DNA from: Bradyrhizobium quebecense
GTDB lineage: Bacteria; Pseudomonadota; Alphaproteobacteria; Rhizobiales; Xanthobacteraceae
NCBI RefSeq assembly: GCF_013373795.3
Contig: NZ_CP088022.1
Span: 5,208,001-5,272,000, forward strand
DNA: 64,000 nt
Direction: 5' to 3'
Part shown: positions 33,421-41,982 of the stretch, piece after piece
How the letters are laid out: every line of letters starts with the position of its first letter
Numbering within the stretch: position 1 is the stretch's first letter
Notes under the pieces: model-generated
Told to the model about the DNA's origin: nothing
The model's database searches: none
What the model saw: the letters and a program-made list of their open reading frames with translations, nothing else
Position numbers and translations under genes: made by a program

Positions 33421-34170
33421 ATGAAGGGAATTTCACTAGTTGCAGCCTTCGCCGTGTCGCTGGGCCTGATCGGCCACGCTTCGGCTGCCGATCTTTCAGC
33501 GCGCCCGGTCAAGGCGCCACCGCCCATGTTGACCCCCGTGTATGACTGGACCGGCTTCTATATCGGTGCGAATGGCGGGTGGGGCGAGAGCCGCAATTGC
33601 TGGGGCTTCGTTCCCGTGGCCGGTGGCGTCATTCCTGATGGATGCAGCACGCGATCGGGAGGAGTTTTCGGCGGTCAGATCGGCTACCGTTGGCAGATGG
33701 GTCAAGCCGTTTTCGGTCTTGAAGGGCAAGGCGATTGGGCCGATCTGAAAAGCTCTCGCCTGAGCCTGATCAACCCGGCCTTTTCAACAACGACAAAGAT
33801 GGACGCTTACGGGCTCTTCACCGGTCAGATTGGTTATGCCTGGAATGCGGCCCTGCTCTATTTGAAGGGCGGCGCTGCCGTGACCAGCAACCGGTACGAC
33901 GTGTGGACCACGCTTGGCGGAGTCGGGGTCGCATCTGCGACTTCCACTCGCTGGGGCGGCGCACTCGGGGTTGGCTTTGACTATGGCTTCACGCCGAACT
34001 GGTCCGTCGGCATTGAGTACGACCGGCTGTTTATGGGCGACGCAAACAATTCCTTCTCGGTCGCAAATCCGATTGTGGCCGGCGCCCAGAATCGAATCAG
34101 CCAGGACGTCGACCTGCTGACCATCCATCTCAATTATCGGTTCGGCGGTCCCGTCGTCGCCCGATATTGA
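33421..34170 (+). CDS. outer-membrane beta-barrel protein (Omp25/RopB-like)
   Basis: 249 residues. Signal peptide 1-22 (HASAAD). Then the rhizobial surface-protein start DLSARPVKAPPPMLTPVYDWTGFYIGANGGWG, eight alternating beta strands with aromatic girdles (GGQIGYRWQMGQAVFGLEGQGDWAD; GLFTGQIGYAWNAALLYLKGGAA) and a terminal LTIHLNYRFGGPVVARY strand ending in an aromatic residue, as required for BAM insertion. This is the eight-stranded porin-like family (OmpA-fold) abundant in Bradyrhizobium. Start ATG 33421 follows ggagtaatgag. It ends at a strong terminator. Confidence 0.9.
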   Translation: MKGISLVAAFAVSLGLIGHASAADLSARPVKAPPPMLTPVYDWTGFYIGANGGWGESRNCWGFVPVAGGVIPDGCSTRSGGVFGGQIGYRWQMGQAVFGLEGQGDWADLKSSRLSLINPAFSTTTKMDAYGLFTGQIGYAWNAALLYLKGGAAVTSNRYDVWTTLGGVGVASATSTRWGGALGVGFDYGFTPNWSVGIEYDRLFMGDANNSFSVANPIVAGAQNRISQDVDLLTIHLNYRFGGPVVARY

Positions 34171-34191
34171 TCGTCGAGAACCAATAATCAG

Positions 34192-34224
34192 AAGGCCCCG
34201 GCAGAATTCTGCCGGGGCCTTTTC
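34192..34224 (+). terminator. rho-independent terminator after the Omp gene
   Basis: Perfect 13-bp stem (34192-34204 with 34209-34221, arm AAGGCCCCGGCAG) with an AATT loop, followed by TTTTC. It lies 22 bp after the Omp stop codon. Confidence 0.92.
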
Positions 34225-34312
34225 TTGCACGAACGATTATGCGGGCGAACCGAGGTCGAAGAACCCATATCAGCCGTTGATGCGATTTTCGACTACCGCC
34301 AACTGGCTGCGG

Positions 34313-34414
34313 CTAGAGCATGATCCGGAAAAGTGTGAAGCGGTTTTCCGAAAGGATCATGCTCAAACAAAGAGCTAAAGCGCGATGACGATTCAACCTG
34401 ATCCCATCGCGCTT
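34313..34414. repeat. extragenic palindromic repeat (gcatgatccggaaaag family)
   Basis: Contains gcatgatccggaaaag, then the inverted ccgaaaggatcatgc, and a second inner palindrome agcgcgatg...catcgcgctt. Related copies occur at 56211-56294, 56583-56604 and, in opposite orientation, 58515-58592. A dispersed intergenic repeat of this genus. Confidence 0.85.
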
Positions 34415-34873
34415 CTAGGCTCGATCTTCAGAACTGAAGTCTGGCGCGGCGATCGCCGCCAAATGCTCGAGCGTCTTGCGCAAGACTTCGAACAGGACGG
34501 CGGTTGACCAGCCGAACATCAGGATGCCGTTCATGGCCGTCATCGGCCCGGTCAGGCGCCACGCCTCGACCGGCGTGATGTCGCCGTAGCCAAGCGTGGT
34601 GTAATTGACGAAGGCAAAATAGATCAGATCGCTACCGGCGGGTGCCACCCTGAAAATGCGATATGCCAGCGACCATACCAGGATCTCGAGCGTGTGCGCT
34701 ATCATCAAGGCAGTCGCAGTCGCGACCATAACGGCCATAAGATGCAATCTCGGCCACGCCGTATGGCGTAGCCCGGCCCACCGGGCGATGCCGATGGCGC
34801 CGACAGTTACCATCGCGTGGATCATGATGTTGATCCCGCTGACGACGGCGCCGACCAGGAATTGAAGCGTCAT
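34415..34873 (-). CDS. two-TM potassium-channel-like ion channel
   Basis: 152 residues from ATG 34873; an ATG at 34957 lies inside the preceding small gene. About four hydrophobic segments. The last two flank a pore loop with the selectivity filter TTLGYGDI (residues about 98-105) and a C-terminal helix. No cytoplasmic regulatory domain. Probably forms a tetrameric cation channel in the inner membrane. It is the last gene of the long minus-strand series that begins at 38911. Confidence 0.82.
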   Translation of the reverse strand: MTLQFLVGAVVSGINIMIHAMVTVGAIGIARWAGLRHTAWPRLHLMAVMVATATALMIAHTLEILVWSLAYRIFRVAPAGSDLIYFAFVNYTTLGYGDITPVEAWRLTGPMTAMNGILMFGWSTAVLFEVLRKTLEHLAAIAAPDFSSEDRA

Positions 34874-34889
34874 ATGGACCAGTCGAGCC

Positions 34890-35066
34890 TCAGCCGCGTT
34901 TAGGCTTGCCCTGGTCAAGGCGCAATCTCTGCGCTCGCATCCGCCTGACCTCTTCATTCAGGGCCTCGGTCTTTTCGTCGAGCTGCTGATCCCTCGATTT
35001 CAGCCGATCGCCGCCGCGCAGCTTTTCGAGCGCCTTCTCGACCGAGAGTTTCGTCGTTTCTGCCAT
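34890..35066 (-). CDS. small coiled-coil protein (58 aa)
   Basis: ATG 35066 to TGA 34890, 58 residues. Highly charged helix: SVEKALEKLRGGDRLKSRDQQ, then KTEALNEEVRRMRAQRLRLDQ and a basic PKRG tail. Similar small helical proteins occur in Bradyrhizobium, function unknown. It sits 16 bp before the channel gene and 88 bp after the phasin in one orientation, so it probably belongs to the same transcript. Confidence 0.6.
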   Translation of the reverse strand: MAETTKLSVEKALEKLRGGDRLKSRDQQLDEKTEALNEEVRRMRAQRLRLDQGKPKRG

Positions 35067-35154
35067 GAAGTTCCCCTACGTTCTCGCGATCTGACCGAGC
35101 ACCGACGCAGCGCCAGGCCAGCTGGACGATTCCAATTCCGATGTCTCTACAGCT

Positions 35155-35505
35155 TCAGCCCTTGTGGCCGAACATTCCGCTTGCAGCCTTCATGGCCGTC
35201 TCGCCCATGTTCTTGGCCTGGTCGGTCAGTGCTCGCATCTGGTCCTGGAAGAACTCCGACTGCGTCTTGAGCGCGTCCTGCATGTCCTTGGCCTGAACGA
35301 GCTTGTCGCCGAGGTCGAACGTCGCGGTAACGTTGCGCTGCATGAAGTGGCAGAACTGCTTGGCTTGGTCGGCGATGGGCAGCGGCGAGGAACTCAAGCC
35401 TTTCTCCAGCAGCGCAAAATACTCCTCATTGGCCTTTCGCAGGCGGTCGAGTGTTTCGGTCAGCATCGCGCGCATCTTGTCGGCGGATGGATTGATCTCT
35501 GGCAT
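35155..35505 (-). CDS. phasin family protein
   Basis: 116 residues from ATG 35505 with AAGGAG upstream. Wholly helical amphipathic protein: NEEYFALLEKGLSSSPLPIADQAKQFCHFMQRNVTATFDLGDKL, then QDALKTQSEFFQDQMRALTDQAKNMGETAMKAASGM, the standard phasin-2 pattern. Phasins coat PHA granules in the cytoplasm. It follows an alpha/beta-hydrolase gene by 26 bp in an operon with a FixK box at 38969, tying granule surface proteins to the low-oxygen set. Confidence 0.9.
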   Translation of the reverse strand: MPEINPSADKMRAMLTETLDRLRKANEEYFALLEKGLSSSPLPIADQAKQFCHFMQRNVTATFDLGDKLVQAKDMQDALKTQSEFFQDQMRALTDQAKNMGETAMKAASGMFGHKG

Positions 35506-35531
35506 GACAATGCTCCTTTGCTCGTTTGCAG

Positions 35532-36395
35532 TTACGCGGCAAGTCCCCCGAACCAGGCGCCGAAATAGCCGGCGTAAAGGGCCGGCAGCTCGAGATTCAT
35601 TGAGTGCCCGATACCGGGTACGATGACGAGCCGACAATCCGGCATCGCCTCGGCCATTGCACGAAGATCCGAAGGCGGAATCCAGCCGTCCCGCTCACCC
35701 CACAGCACCAGGTGTGGATGGCGGATGTCCCGCATGCGGCGTTCCAGTTCGCCACTCTCCCGCTCACGGGTGAGATTGACTGGCGTTCCGATCCAAATTC
35801 CTTCGGAGACGCCAAAGGTCTGTTCGATGATCCGGTCGAACAGCGCCTGGATATCCCCGAGCCCGTCGCGGAATCGCGGGATCGCATTCGGCGCCATGCT
35901 GTCCGGCACGAACAGCGAAGACGCCGCCGTGGCCATAACCGTCCGCGTCAGCTCCTTGCTTGCCATCATCGCACGGAAAAGGCCGATCTGGTCCGCATTG
36001 AAGGCCATGCCGAGCGGCGTCACCGGATCGAGCGCGAGTACGCGCCCGAACCGATGCGGGTGCATCACCAGCATCCGCGCGGCAATGATGCCGCCGGTCG
36101 AATGGGTTGCGAGATGGCAGAACTTGATACCCAACCCATCCAGCGCCGCCAGCATGTCCTCTGCGTGCTGTTGCATGGAATAGTTGGAATAGTCGGCCGC
36201 GGGCTGCGGCCGATCGCTGTCGCCGCAGCCGCGCCAGTCGATCCCGATCACCCGCAGGCCGATGGGAAATAGCGGCGCGGCGAGCTCGATCCAATCCTTG
36301 CTGGCGAGATTGCCGTGGATGAAGACGACGGTGGCGTCGCCTTTGCCCCACTCCCGCCAACCCAATCGCACTTCACCCGCCTGCACCGTTGACAT
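35532..36395 (-). CDS. alpha/beta hydrolase
   Basis: 287 residues, no signal peptide. Oxyanion motif FIHGNLASKDW, nucleophile Ser in ATHSTGGII (about residue 98), acid in GERDGWIPP and histidine in GIGHSMN. Could be an esterase or an intracellular PHA depolymerase-like enzyme, given the phasin gene next to it. It starts 8 bp after the tandem hydrolase gene ends. Substrate unknown. Confidence 0.85.
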   Translation of the reverse strand: MSTVQAGEVRLGWREWGKGDATVVFIHGNLASKDWIELAAPLFPIGLRVIGIDWRGCGDSDRPQPAADYSNYSMQQHAEDMLAALDGLGIKFCHLATHSTGGIIAARMLVMHPHRFGRVLALDPVTPLGMAFNADQIGLFRAMMASKELTRTVMATAASSLFVPDSMAPNAIPRFRDGLGDIQALFDRIIEQTFGVSEGIWIGTPVNLTRERESGELERRMRDIRHPHLVLWGERDGWIPPSDLRAMAEAMPDCRLVIVPGIGHSMNLELPALYAGYFGAWFGGLAA

Positions 36396-36403
36396 GACCC
36401 GGC

Positions 36404-38911
36404 CTACTTGTTCAGGCCGGCAGTCGGCGCCGCACCGGCCGGCGTCGGCGCCACAGGCAATGCCGATACCACCGCTCCCTTGATCATGCGGTCGGTGCCG
36501 AGCGGCGAACTGGTATCGACCGTTCCCTTGGTCACGAAGTCCACGACGTCGACCGGAAACTCCACCGGATTATCCGTATGGATGAAATGCCCGGTCTCCG
36601 GGTAGATCTTCAGGATCGGCTGGTTGCCGGCATTGGTCATGCGCGACATGAACGGCGTAATGACGTCGCGTCCGAGGTCCGTCAGCCCGTTGAACGCAGG
36701 CGTCGGGATGAAGGGCTCCTTGTCGCCGAACGACAGGAAGATCGGCGCCTTGATCTGGGTAAGCCGTTCGTACAAGTTCTTGGGATCATCCTGCTGCAGC
36801 TCTGCCCCGATCGTATAGACGTCGAAGATGAAGACGTTGCACCACTGCTCCAGCTCCTTGGGATTGCCCTTGGTCAGCCCGACGCGCTGCTCGGTGTGGA
36901 AGCGGGCATATTCGCTGTCACTGAAGAAATAGCCGCTCTTGGCAGCCGACACGGCGTTGGTGTCCGGATCGCGCTTCTTGAAATAGAAGAAGTCGCGGAT
37001 GTTCTGTTCGGAGCGTCCCATTTCTGCGGCTAAAATGCCGGTCTGGTCCCAGGTCTGCTTCCACTTGTCGAAGTCGCGGCCGAAGGCCTCATCGAACAGG
37101 CGAGCTTTCTTGTCCTTGGCGATGGTGATGTCGCGCGGATATTCCTCCAGACCGGACGGCGCCTCGAGCGCGAGACCCTGCACTGCGTCCGGCCAGGTCA
37201 GGGCGTAGCCCATCACGAACTGACCGCCGAGCGAGTGGCCGAGATAATACGCCTTCTTGACGCCAAGCTGGTTGACCACGAGGTCATAGATAACCTCGCG
37301 CATATCTTGCATGGTACGTGCCGGGCTCTTGTCGAGATTGCCGGGCCCGGACATGCCGTAATGCGGCAGATCGGGCGTGATGACACGCAACCCGCTGCGC
37401 AAAGCATACTGCATGACATTGCCGTAATGCCCGGCAAACGCGCCCTTGCCATGGATGATGACAAGTACTTTCGGATCCTTGTCGGTGCCGGCGTACTCGT
37501 CCATGTAGCCGATTTGCCAGGACGTGCCACGTTTGTCCTTCGCGGTCGCGTATTTGACCGGATACGGATAGGTCACATAATTCTTCCAGAACGACTTGGT
37601 CGGGTCGATGTTCTCGGCAACGCCGGGCACGCGATAGTTCTTGTCGACGTACGTCTGCGCCCGGTCCAGGCTCGCCACATCATCCATGAAGGCGACGAAT
37701 TTCGGGTCGTTCTTCCGGTGGTTGATGATCGGGAATACGCCGTAATGGGCAACTGGGCTTTCCTCGCCGATGATCTGTGCACCGGGGACCCGATCGACGG
37801 CGCGTTCGGCCAGCTTGTAGTTCAGCCACTGGTCGTTGGTGATGTGCATCACCAGGGTACGGGCCTGGATGCGGCCGAGATATGGATTGACGTTGTGCGC
37901 CTCACCAACGCGGTTGCGCCAAACGAGATCAACGGCGTCATACAGCTTGGCGCGCGTGATCACGCTGCTGCCCGCCTTCTCGTTCGGTGGGTCCCAATAA
38001 AACACTTCCGGCTGTACTGCCGAAAAGCTTTGCGTCGTTCGGAAGCCGAAATCATAGCCCGTCAAGCCGAGCACCGACCAACCGAATGCCACGCCGAGCA
38101 TCGGATGCTTCTCTTTGGGCAGCTTGTAGTAGTCGCCCTTCGTGGCCTGCCATACCGGATCGGCCTCGATGGCAGCGGTCATCAACTGGAACGTCCAGTT
38201 GCCGACCGGATCTTCGGCGTCCGATTGCGTGGTGCCGCCGATCGGCATCAGCCCACCCATAAAATCCGGATGCATGACGCCCCAGACATAGGTCTGCGTA
38301 CCGCCCATCGAGACGCCGGTCACCAGCGCAGCGTGGCTGATCTTCAGGCCGTCGCGCAGCATGCGGTAGTTCGCCTGGACCATGTCGTAGTAGCTGTACT
38401 GCGGAAACTTGATGCCGAGGCCGTCGGACGGCTTGCTCGCGCCCCAGGTGCCGAGCGGATCGACCATGACGACGTAATAGCGATCGGTATCGATCGGCCG
38501 ACCCGGGCCAATGATCGGCACACCGCCCGACAGGGCAGCGCCCTTGACCCACTGCTCGTACATGTCGGTGGAATCGCCGGAATAATAGGAATTGATGATC
38601 ACGGCATTGGTGATCTCGCCGGCGGCGTTGCGACGTGGCGTGCCGACCGCGATGTAGGCGCTGTGCAGCTTGCCGGCACCAAGTGATTCCAGCGTGACGC
38701 CGCCCTCGCCGCCGTTCTCCCATTTCGAGGGATCGCTCAGATCGTATTTGCCGCCGAGGCGGAAGTTGGCAATCTCGATCGTCTTCTTGAGCTCATCATG
38801 CTGCATCTGCGATGAGCGGCGGGTAAAGGGCTGCGCAACTGCAAGGGCAGTGCCGATCAGCAACAGGAGCACGCTGACAAAGCAATGCCTTGCAAAATTT
38901 CTTGCGGTCAT
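36404..38911 (-). CDS. exported protein with two fused alpha/beta-hydrolase domains
   Basis: 835 residues. Signal peptide about 1-26. First domain (about 60-400) resembles homoserine O-acetyltransferase-like hydrolases, with nucleophile S201 in GVSMGGTQ, acid in HITNDQW and a late His. Second domain (about 470-800) is a standard hydrolase with HGKGAFAGHYGN, nucleophile S560 in GHSLGGQF, acid in GDKEPFIP and His in YPETGHFIH. Both catalytic serines are present, so both units may be active. It ends in a Pro/Ala/Gly-rich tail. Such a periplasmic fusion is unusual; the substrate is unknown. First gene of the operon that includes the next hydrolase and the phasin. Confidence 0.85.
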   Translation of the reverse strand: MTARNFARHCFVSVLLLLIGTALAVAQPFTRRSSQMQHDELKKTIEIANFRLGGKYDLSDPSKWENGGEGGVTLESLGAGKLHSAYIAVGTPRRNAAGEITNAVIINSYYSGDSTDMYEQWVKGAALSGGVPIIGPGRPIDTDRYYVVMVDPLGTWGASKPSDGLGIKFPQYSYYDMVQANYRMLRDGLKISHAALVTGVSMGGTQTYVWGVMHPDFMGGLMPIGGTTQSDAEDPVGNWTFQLMTAAIEADPVWQATKGDYYKLPKEKHPMLGVAFGWSVLGLTGYDFGFRTTQSFSAVQPEVFYWDPPNEKAGSSVITRAKLYDAVDLVWRNRVGEAHNVNPYLGRIQARTLVMHITNDQWLNYKLAERAVDRVPGAQIIGEESPVAHYGVFPIINHRKNDPKFVAFMDDVASLDRAQTYVDKNYRVPGVAENIDPTKSFWKNYVTYPYPVKYATAKDKRGTSWQIGYMDEYAGTDKDPKVLVIIHGKGAFAGHYGNVMQYALRSGLRVITPDLPHYGMSGPGNLDKSPARTMQDMREVIYDLVVNQLGVKKAYYLGHSLGGQFVMGYALTWPDAVQGLALEAPSGLEEYPRDITIAKDKKARLFDEAFGRDFDKWKQTWDQTGILAAEMGRSEQNIRDFFYFKKRDPDTNAVSAAKSGYFFSDSEYARFHTEQRVGLTKGNPKELEQWCNVFIFDVYTIGAELQQDDPKNLYERLTQIKAPIFLSFGDKEPFIPTPAFNGLTDLGRDVITPFMSRMTNAGNQPILKIYPETGHFIHTDNPVEFPVDVVDFVTKGTVDTSSPLGTDRMIKGAVVSALPVAPTPAGAAPTAGLNK

Positions 38912-38968
38912 GGCCGATTCCTCCTGGCAGCTTTGGAAGAAGGCTAGGTACGGCGTCTCGGTCGACCG

Positions 38969-38982
38969 TTGATATAGCTCAA
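38969..38982. promoter_or_regulatory. degenerate FNR/FixK-type box, divergent
   Basis: TTGAT-ATAG-CTCAA; the left half is perfect and the right half has one mismatch. It lies between divergent genes, 57 bp from 38911 and 59 bp from 39042. Its position matches that of the other boxes, which raises its credibility. Confidence 0.5.
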
Positions 38983-39041
38983 GGGATTACCGTTTTCATG
39001 GACGAGTATTTATTGTCATTCCTCTGGTGCGGACCGCCGCA

Positions 39042-39968
39042 ATGCCCTTTCTCAGTCACGGCTCATATCGCATACGCTATGAGCTCGAGGGGCCGACGGA
39101 TGCCCCCGCCTTTGTGCTGGTCAACGGACTCACGCAATATGCCGAGCTTTGGGCGGCCTATCGCGACGCCCTCGTCACGCGTCACTTTCGCGTCGCGACA
39201 TTCGACCTGTTGGGCCAAGGTGAGTCCGACAAGCCCGCCCTCTTCATCAATCAGGACGACCAGGTCGCAGCGCTTCATCTTTTGATCGGCGAGCTCGGCG
39301 AGGTCCCCGTTTTTCTCAGCGGTATCAGCTTCGGCGGCCTGATCGCGCTACGCTATGCCGTCGCGCATGGCAAGCGGCTGGCAGGGCTGGTGCCGATGAG
39401 CTGCTTCGCGGAACTTCCGCCGCAACTCCTCCTGCTCGGCAATGCCCTGCGCACCGGGTTGATCCTCGGCGGCACGGGCTATCTACAGGACTTGCTGCTG
39501 CCGATGAACGTCTCCGATCAGTGGCTGGAGCCGGTGCTGGACAAGCTCGACAGCGTGAAGCGGCAGGGCTGGCTGGTCAACGACGTCTACGCCCTGCAAA
39601 ACCTGATGGAGTCCTTCCTCGACTTCCAGCCGCTGACACCGCAGCTGCCGTCGATCAGCGTACCGACCATGATCCTGAACGGCGAATTCGACTTCCTGAC
39701 GCCGCGCGCACTGCACGAGACGCTGCGCGTCCATATCCCCGACAGTTCGCTGGTGATCATCCCGAAAGCCTATCACGCCTTCACGCTGGAAAAGCCGGCG
39801 CTGACGGCCGACCTGCTCGCGCGCTTCGCGGAGGATGTGCTGGCCGGTCGCTGGCACGGCAACAAGGCCGTCTGGATCGCGCCGGAGGACGCCGGCGGCG
39901 CACTCGTTCCATTTCCGGCCGGCTATGATCATCTACGCGCGATCCCGGTGCAGGGAACGACCCAATGA
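39042..39968 (+). CDS. alpha/beta hydrolase, fold like 3-oxoadipate enol-lactonase
   Basis: 308 residues from ATG 39042 (GTG 39027 in frame is an alternative). Oxyanion LVNGLTQYAE, nucleophile Ser in LSGISFGGLIALRYA (about residue 99), acid in NGEFDFLTP, His in KAYHAFT. No signal peptide. An extra C-terminal extension of about 50 residues ends GTTQ. Cytoplasmic. It overlaps the next gene by 4 bp (ATGA), so the two are co-translated. Divergent from the tandem-hydrolase operon at a shared FixK-type box. Confidence 0.85.
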   Translation: MPFLSHGSYRIRYELEGPTDAPAFVLVNGLTQYAELWAAYRDALVTRHFRVATFDLLGQGESDKPALFINQDDQVAALHLLIGELGEVPVFLSGISFGGLIALRYAVAHGKRLAGLVPMSCFAELPPQLLLLGNALRTGLILGGTGYLQDLLLPMNVSDQWLEPVLDKLDSVKRQGWLVNDVYALQNLMESFLDFQPLTPQLPSISVPTMILNGEFDFLTPRALHETLRVHIPDSSLVIIPKAYHAFTLEKPALTADLLARFAEDVLAGRWHGNKAVWIAPEDAGGALVPFPAGYDHLRAIPVQGTTQ

Positions 39969-40561
39969 GCGCATTTTTCGGGCCGCTCGACTCCGAAGGC
40001 CGCGTGCCGCCGCGCCAGCAGACGCGCGCCGCCGCGTTCCTGACCTCCGCCCATGGCGCATTGGCACGCCAGTTCGCATTTGCGTTGCCCCCGAAGCTGG
40101 AATCCGCCTGGCAGACCGAATTGAACGCGCAGTTCTACCACGAGGCGGAGATCGTTTCTCTGCTGCTGCGCGCGACCTCGTGGGTGCCGGATGTCGCGCT
40201 TGGCTATATGGCGATGTCGTGGGAGACGGCATGGTTCCCTCGGCCGCCCGAAGAGATTCCGGATCGTCCCCTGGCGCTGGCGCTCGATCTCGCAACGCTT
40301 GCACATGCCGTTCATGCCGGCATACGGCCGGCAGCCTTGCTCCCGCTAGAAGCCAATGCCAGCGACCCCTTCATGATGGCGCTGCGCCGCATCGAATTCG
40401 AAAGCGGCCGACTCCTGCAGGCACAAATCCTGTTCCTCAAGGGTTCGGCACTCGTGCCATTTCGCGCGGCCGTCAACGCGGCTCTTGAAAAACGTCACGC
40501 CGAAGTGCGCAAGCTTTGGAGCGAAGCGCTCGAAGGCGTCGGCGTCATCGTTCGCGAATGA
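39965..40561 (+). CDS. hypothetical protein coupled to the hydrolase
   Basis: 198 residues, ATG within the upstream gene's stop (ATGA). No membrane segment. Mostly helical: FLTSAHGALARQFAFALPPKLESAWQTELNAQFYHEAEIVSLLL, ALDLATLAHAVHAGIRPA, and a long C-terminal helix HAEVRKLWSEALEG. I do not recognise a family. Strict coupling to a hydrolase suggests a partner or granule-associated subunit, but nothing in the sequence shows it. Confidence 0.75.
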   Translation: MSAFFGPLDSEGRVPPRQQTRAAAFLTSAHGALARQFAFALPPKLESAWQTELNAQFYHEAEIVSLLLRATSWVPDVALGYMAMSWETAWFPRPPEEIPDRPLALALDLATLAHAVHAGIRPAALLPLEANASDPFMMALRRIEFESGRLLQAQILFLKGSALVPFRAAVNAALEKRHAEVRKLWSEALEGVGVIVRE

Positions 40562-40570
40562 TGAGAAGCC

Positions 40571-40584
40571 TTGATGCAGATCAA
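40571..40584. promoter_or_regulatory. FNR/FixK box
   Basis: TTGAT-GCAG-ATCAA, a perfect anaerobox, 76 bp upstream of the CoA-transferase operon (start 40661). Confidence 0.8.
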
Positions 40585-40660
40585 TGGAGCATGGTGATGG
40601 CACGCCGACATTCATTTACCGTCGCCTTTCTTTGATCGCCTGCAGACCGGAGTTACAATC

Positions 40661-41314
40661 ATGAGGGCCGTTTCCGTCGAAGAAGCCGTCGCGATGATCC
40701 CGGCCGGCGCCACCGTCATGGTCGGCGGCTTCATGGGTGTTGGAACGCCGGAGCGCCTGCTTGATGAGGTGGTGCGGCAGCAAAAGAGCGGACTCACCAT
40801 CATCAGCAATGACGCGGCGGTGCCTGGCAAAGGCGTCGGCAAACTGTTCGATGCTGCGCTCGTGTCGCGTCTCATCGCGACCCATATCGGGCTCAATCCG
40901 AAGGCACAGCAGCAGATGCTCGCCAACCAAATCGCCGTCGATCTCATTCCGCAAGGGACCCTGGTCGAGCGCATTCGCGCTGGTGGGTGCGGTCTCGGCG
41001 GTGTGCTCACACCGACCGGCGTCGGCACGTTGGTCGCGGAGGGCAAGCGCCAGATCGAGGTCGACGGCAAGCCGTACCTGCTCGAGACCGCACTGCGGGC
41101 GCAGTTCGCCCTGGTGCACGCCTTTCTCGCCGACTATCTCGGCAACCTCTCCTACGCGCTGACTGCGCGCAACTTCAATCCGGTTATGGCGATGGCGGCC
41201 GATACCGTGATCGTGACGGCGGAGCACATCGTGCCCGTCGGCGTCATCGGGCCCGACCATGTCGTGACGCCGGCGCCGCTGGTCGACTATCTCATTACGA
41301 ACCCGAACGGGTGA
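40661..41314 (+). CDS. 3-oxoacid CoA-transferase subunit A
   Basis: 217 residues from ATG 40661 with GGAG upstream. Family I CoA-transferase alpha subunit: AVAMIPAGATVMVGGFMGVGTPERLLDEV at the start and AGGCGLGGVLTPTGVGTLVAEGK in the middle. It moves CoA between 3-oxoacids (or acetate/butyrate) and succinyl- or acetyl-CoA in the cytoplasm. Subunit B follows after 4 bp, and a MaoC hydratase completes the operon. With the FixK box this places acyl-CoA interconversion in the low-oxygen set. Confidence 0.92.
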   Translation: MRAVSVEEAVAMIPAGATVMVGGFMGVGTPERLLDEVVRQQKSGLTIISNDAAVPGKGVGKLFDAALVSRLIATHIGLNPKAQQQMLANQIAVDLIPQGTLVERIRAGGCGLGGVLTPTGVGTLVAEGKRQIEVDGKPYLLETALRAQFALVHAFLADYLGNLSYALTARNFNPVMAMAADTVIVTAEHIVPVGVIGPDHVVTPAPLVDYLITNPNG

Positions 41315-41318
41315 AAGC

Positions 41319-41969
41319 ATGGACGCACAGGAGATCATCGCCCGGCGGGTCGCGCAGGAACTCCATTCCGGCGATCTCGTTAATCTGGGGATCGGAATTC
41401 CAACGCTGGTCGCGAACTACGTTCCACCTGGCTTGAACGTGTTCTTTCAGTCGGAAAACGGGTTGATCGGCACCGGGCCGATCCCCGAGCAGGGATTGGC
41501 GCATCCGTTGCTGACGGACGCTGGCGGTCGGCCAATCAGCGCCCTGCCCGGCGCCTCGACCTTCGACAGCGCAATGTCTTTCTCCTTGATCCGCGGCGGC
41601 CATGTCGATGTCACCGTGCTTGGCGGTCTGCAAGTCGACGCGCACGGACATCTCGCCAATTGGATGATCCCCGGCAAGATGGTACCGGGCATGGGCGGCG
41701 CGATGGATCTCGTGAGCGGCGCGAAGCGCGTCATCGTCGCCATGCAGCACGCGGCCAAGGGCAAATCGAAGATCGTCAAGCAATGCAACCTGCCCCTGAC
41801 CTCGGCGCGGGCGGTTAGCCTGGTGGTGACCGACCTCGCGGTGATCGGCTTCCCCGACGGCAAGGCCACCCTGCTGGAAACCGCGCCCGGCGTCAGCGTC
41901 GGCGAAGTCATGGCGGTCACGGACGCCGAACTCGTGATTCCCGATACTGTCCCCGAAATGAAGATATGA
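41319..41969 (+). CDS. 3-oxoacid CoA-transferase subunit B
   Basis: 216 residues. Beta subunit with the catalytic glutamate motif FQSENGLIGTG (Glu near residue 50) that forms the CoA thioester, and GGAMDLVSGAKRVIVAMQHAAKGKSKIVKQC, all canonical for ScoB/AtoA. Specificity between acetoacetate, acetate and propionate is not readable. Forms a complex with the product of the preceding gene. Confidence 0.92.
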   Translation: MDAQEIIARRVAQELHSGDLVNLGIGIPTLVANYVPPGLNVFFQSENGLIGTGPIPEQGLAHPLLTDAGGRPISALPGASTFDSAMSFSLIRGGHVDVTVLGGLQVDAHGHLANWMIPGKMVPGMGGAMDLVSGAKRVIVAMQHAAKGKSKIVKQCNLPLTSARAVSLVVTDLAVIGFPDGKATLLETAPGVSVGEVMAVTDAELVIPDTVPEMKI

Positions 41970-41982
41970 GCAGGGAACGAAC

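Noticed and set aside
37235..38686. Plus-strand frame of 483 codons
   Set aside because: Antisense of the tandem hydrolase; no motif recognised.
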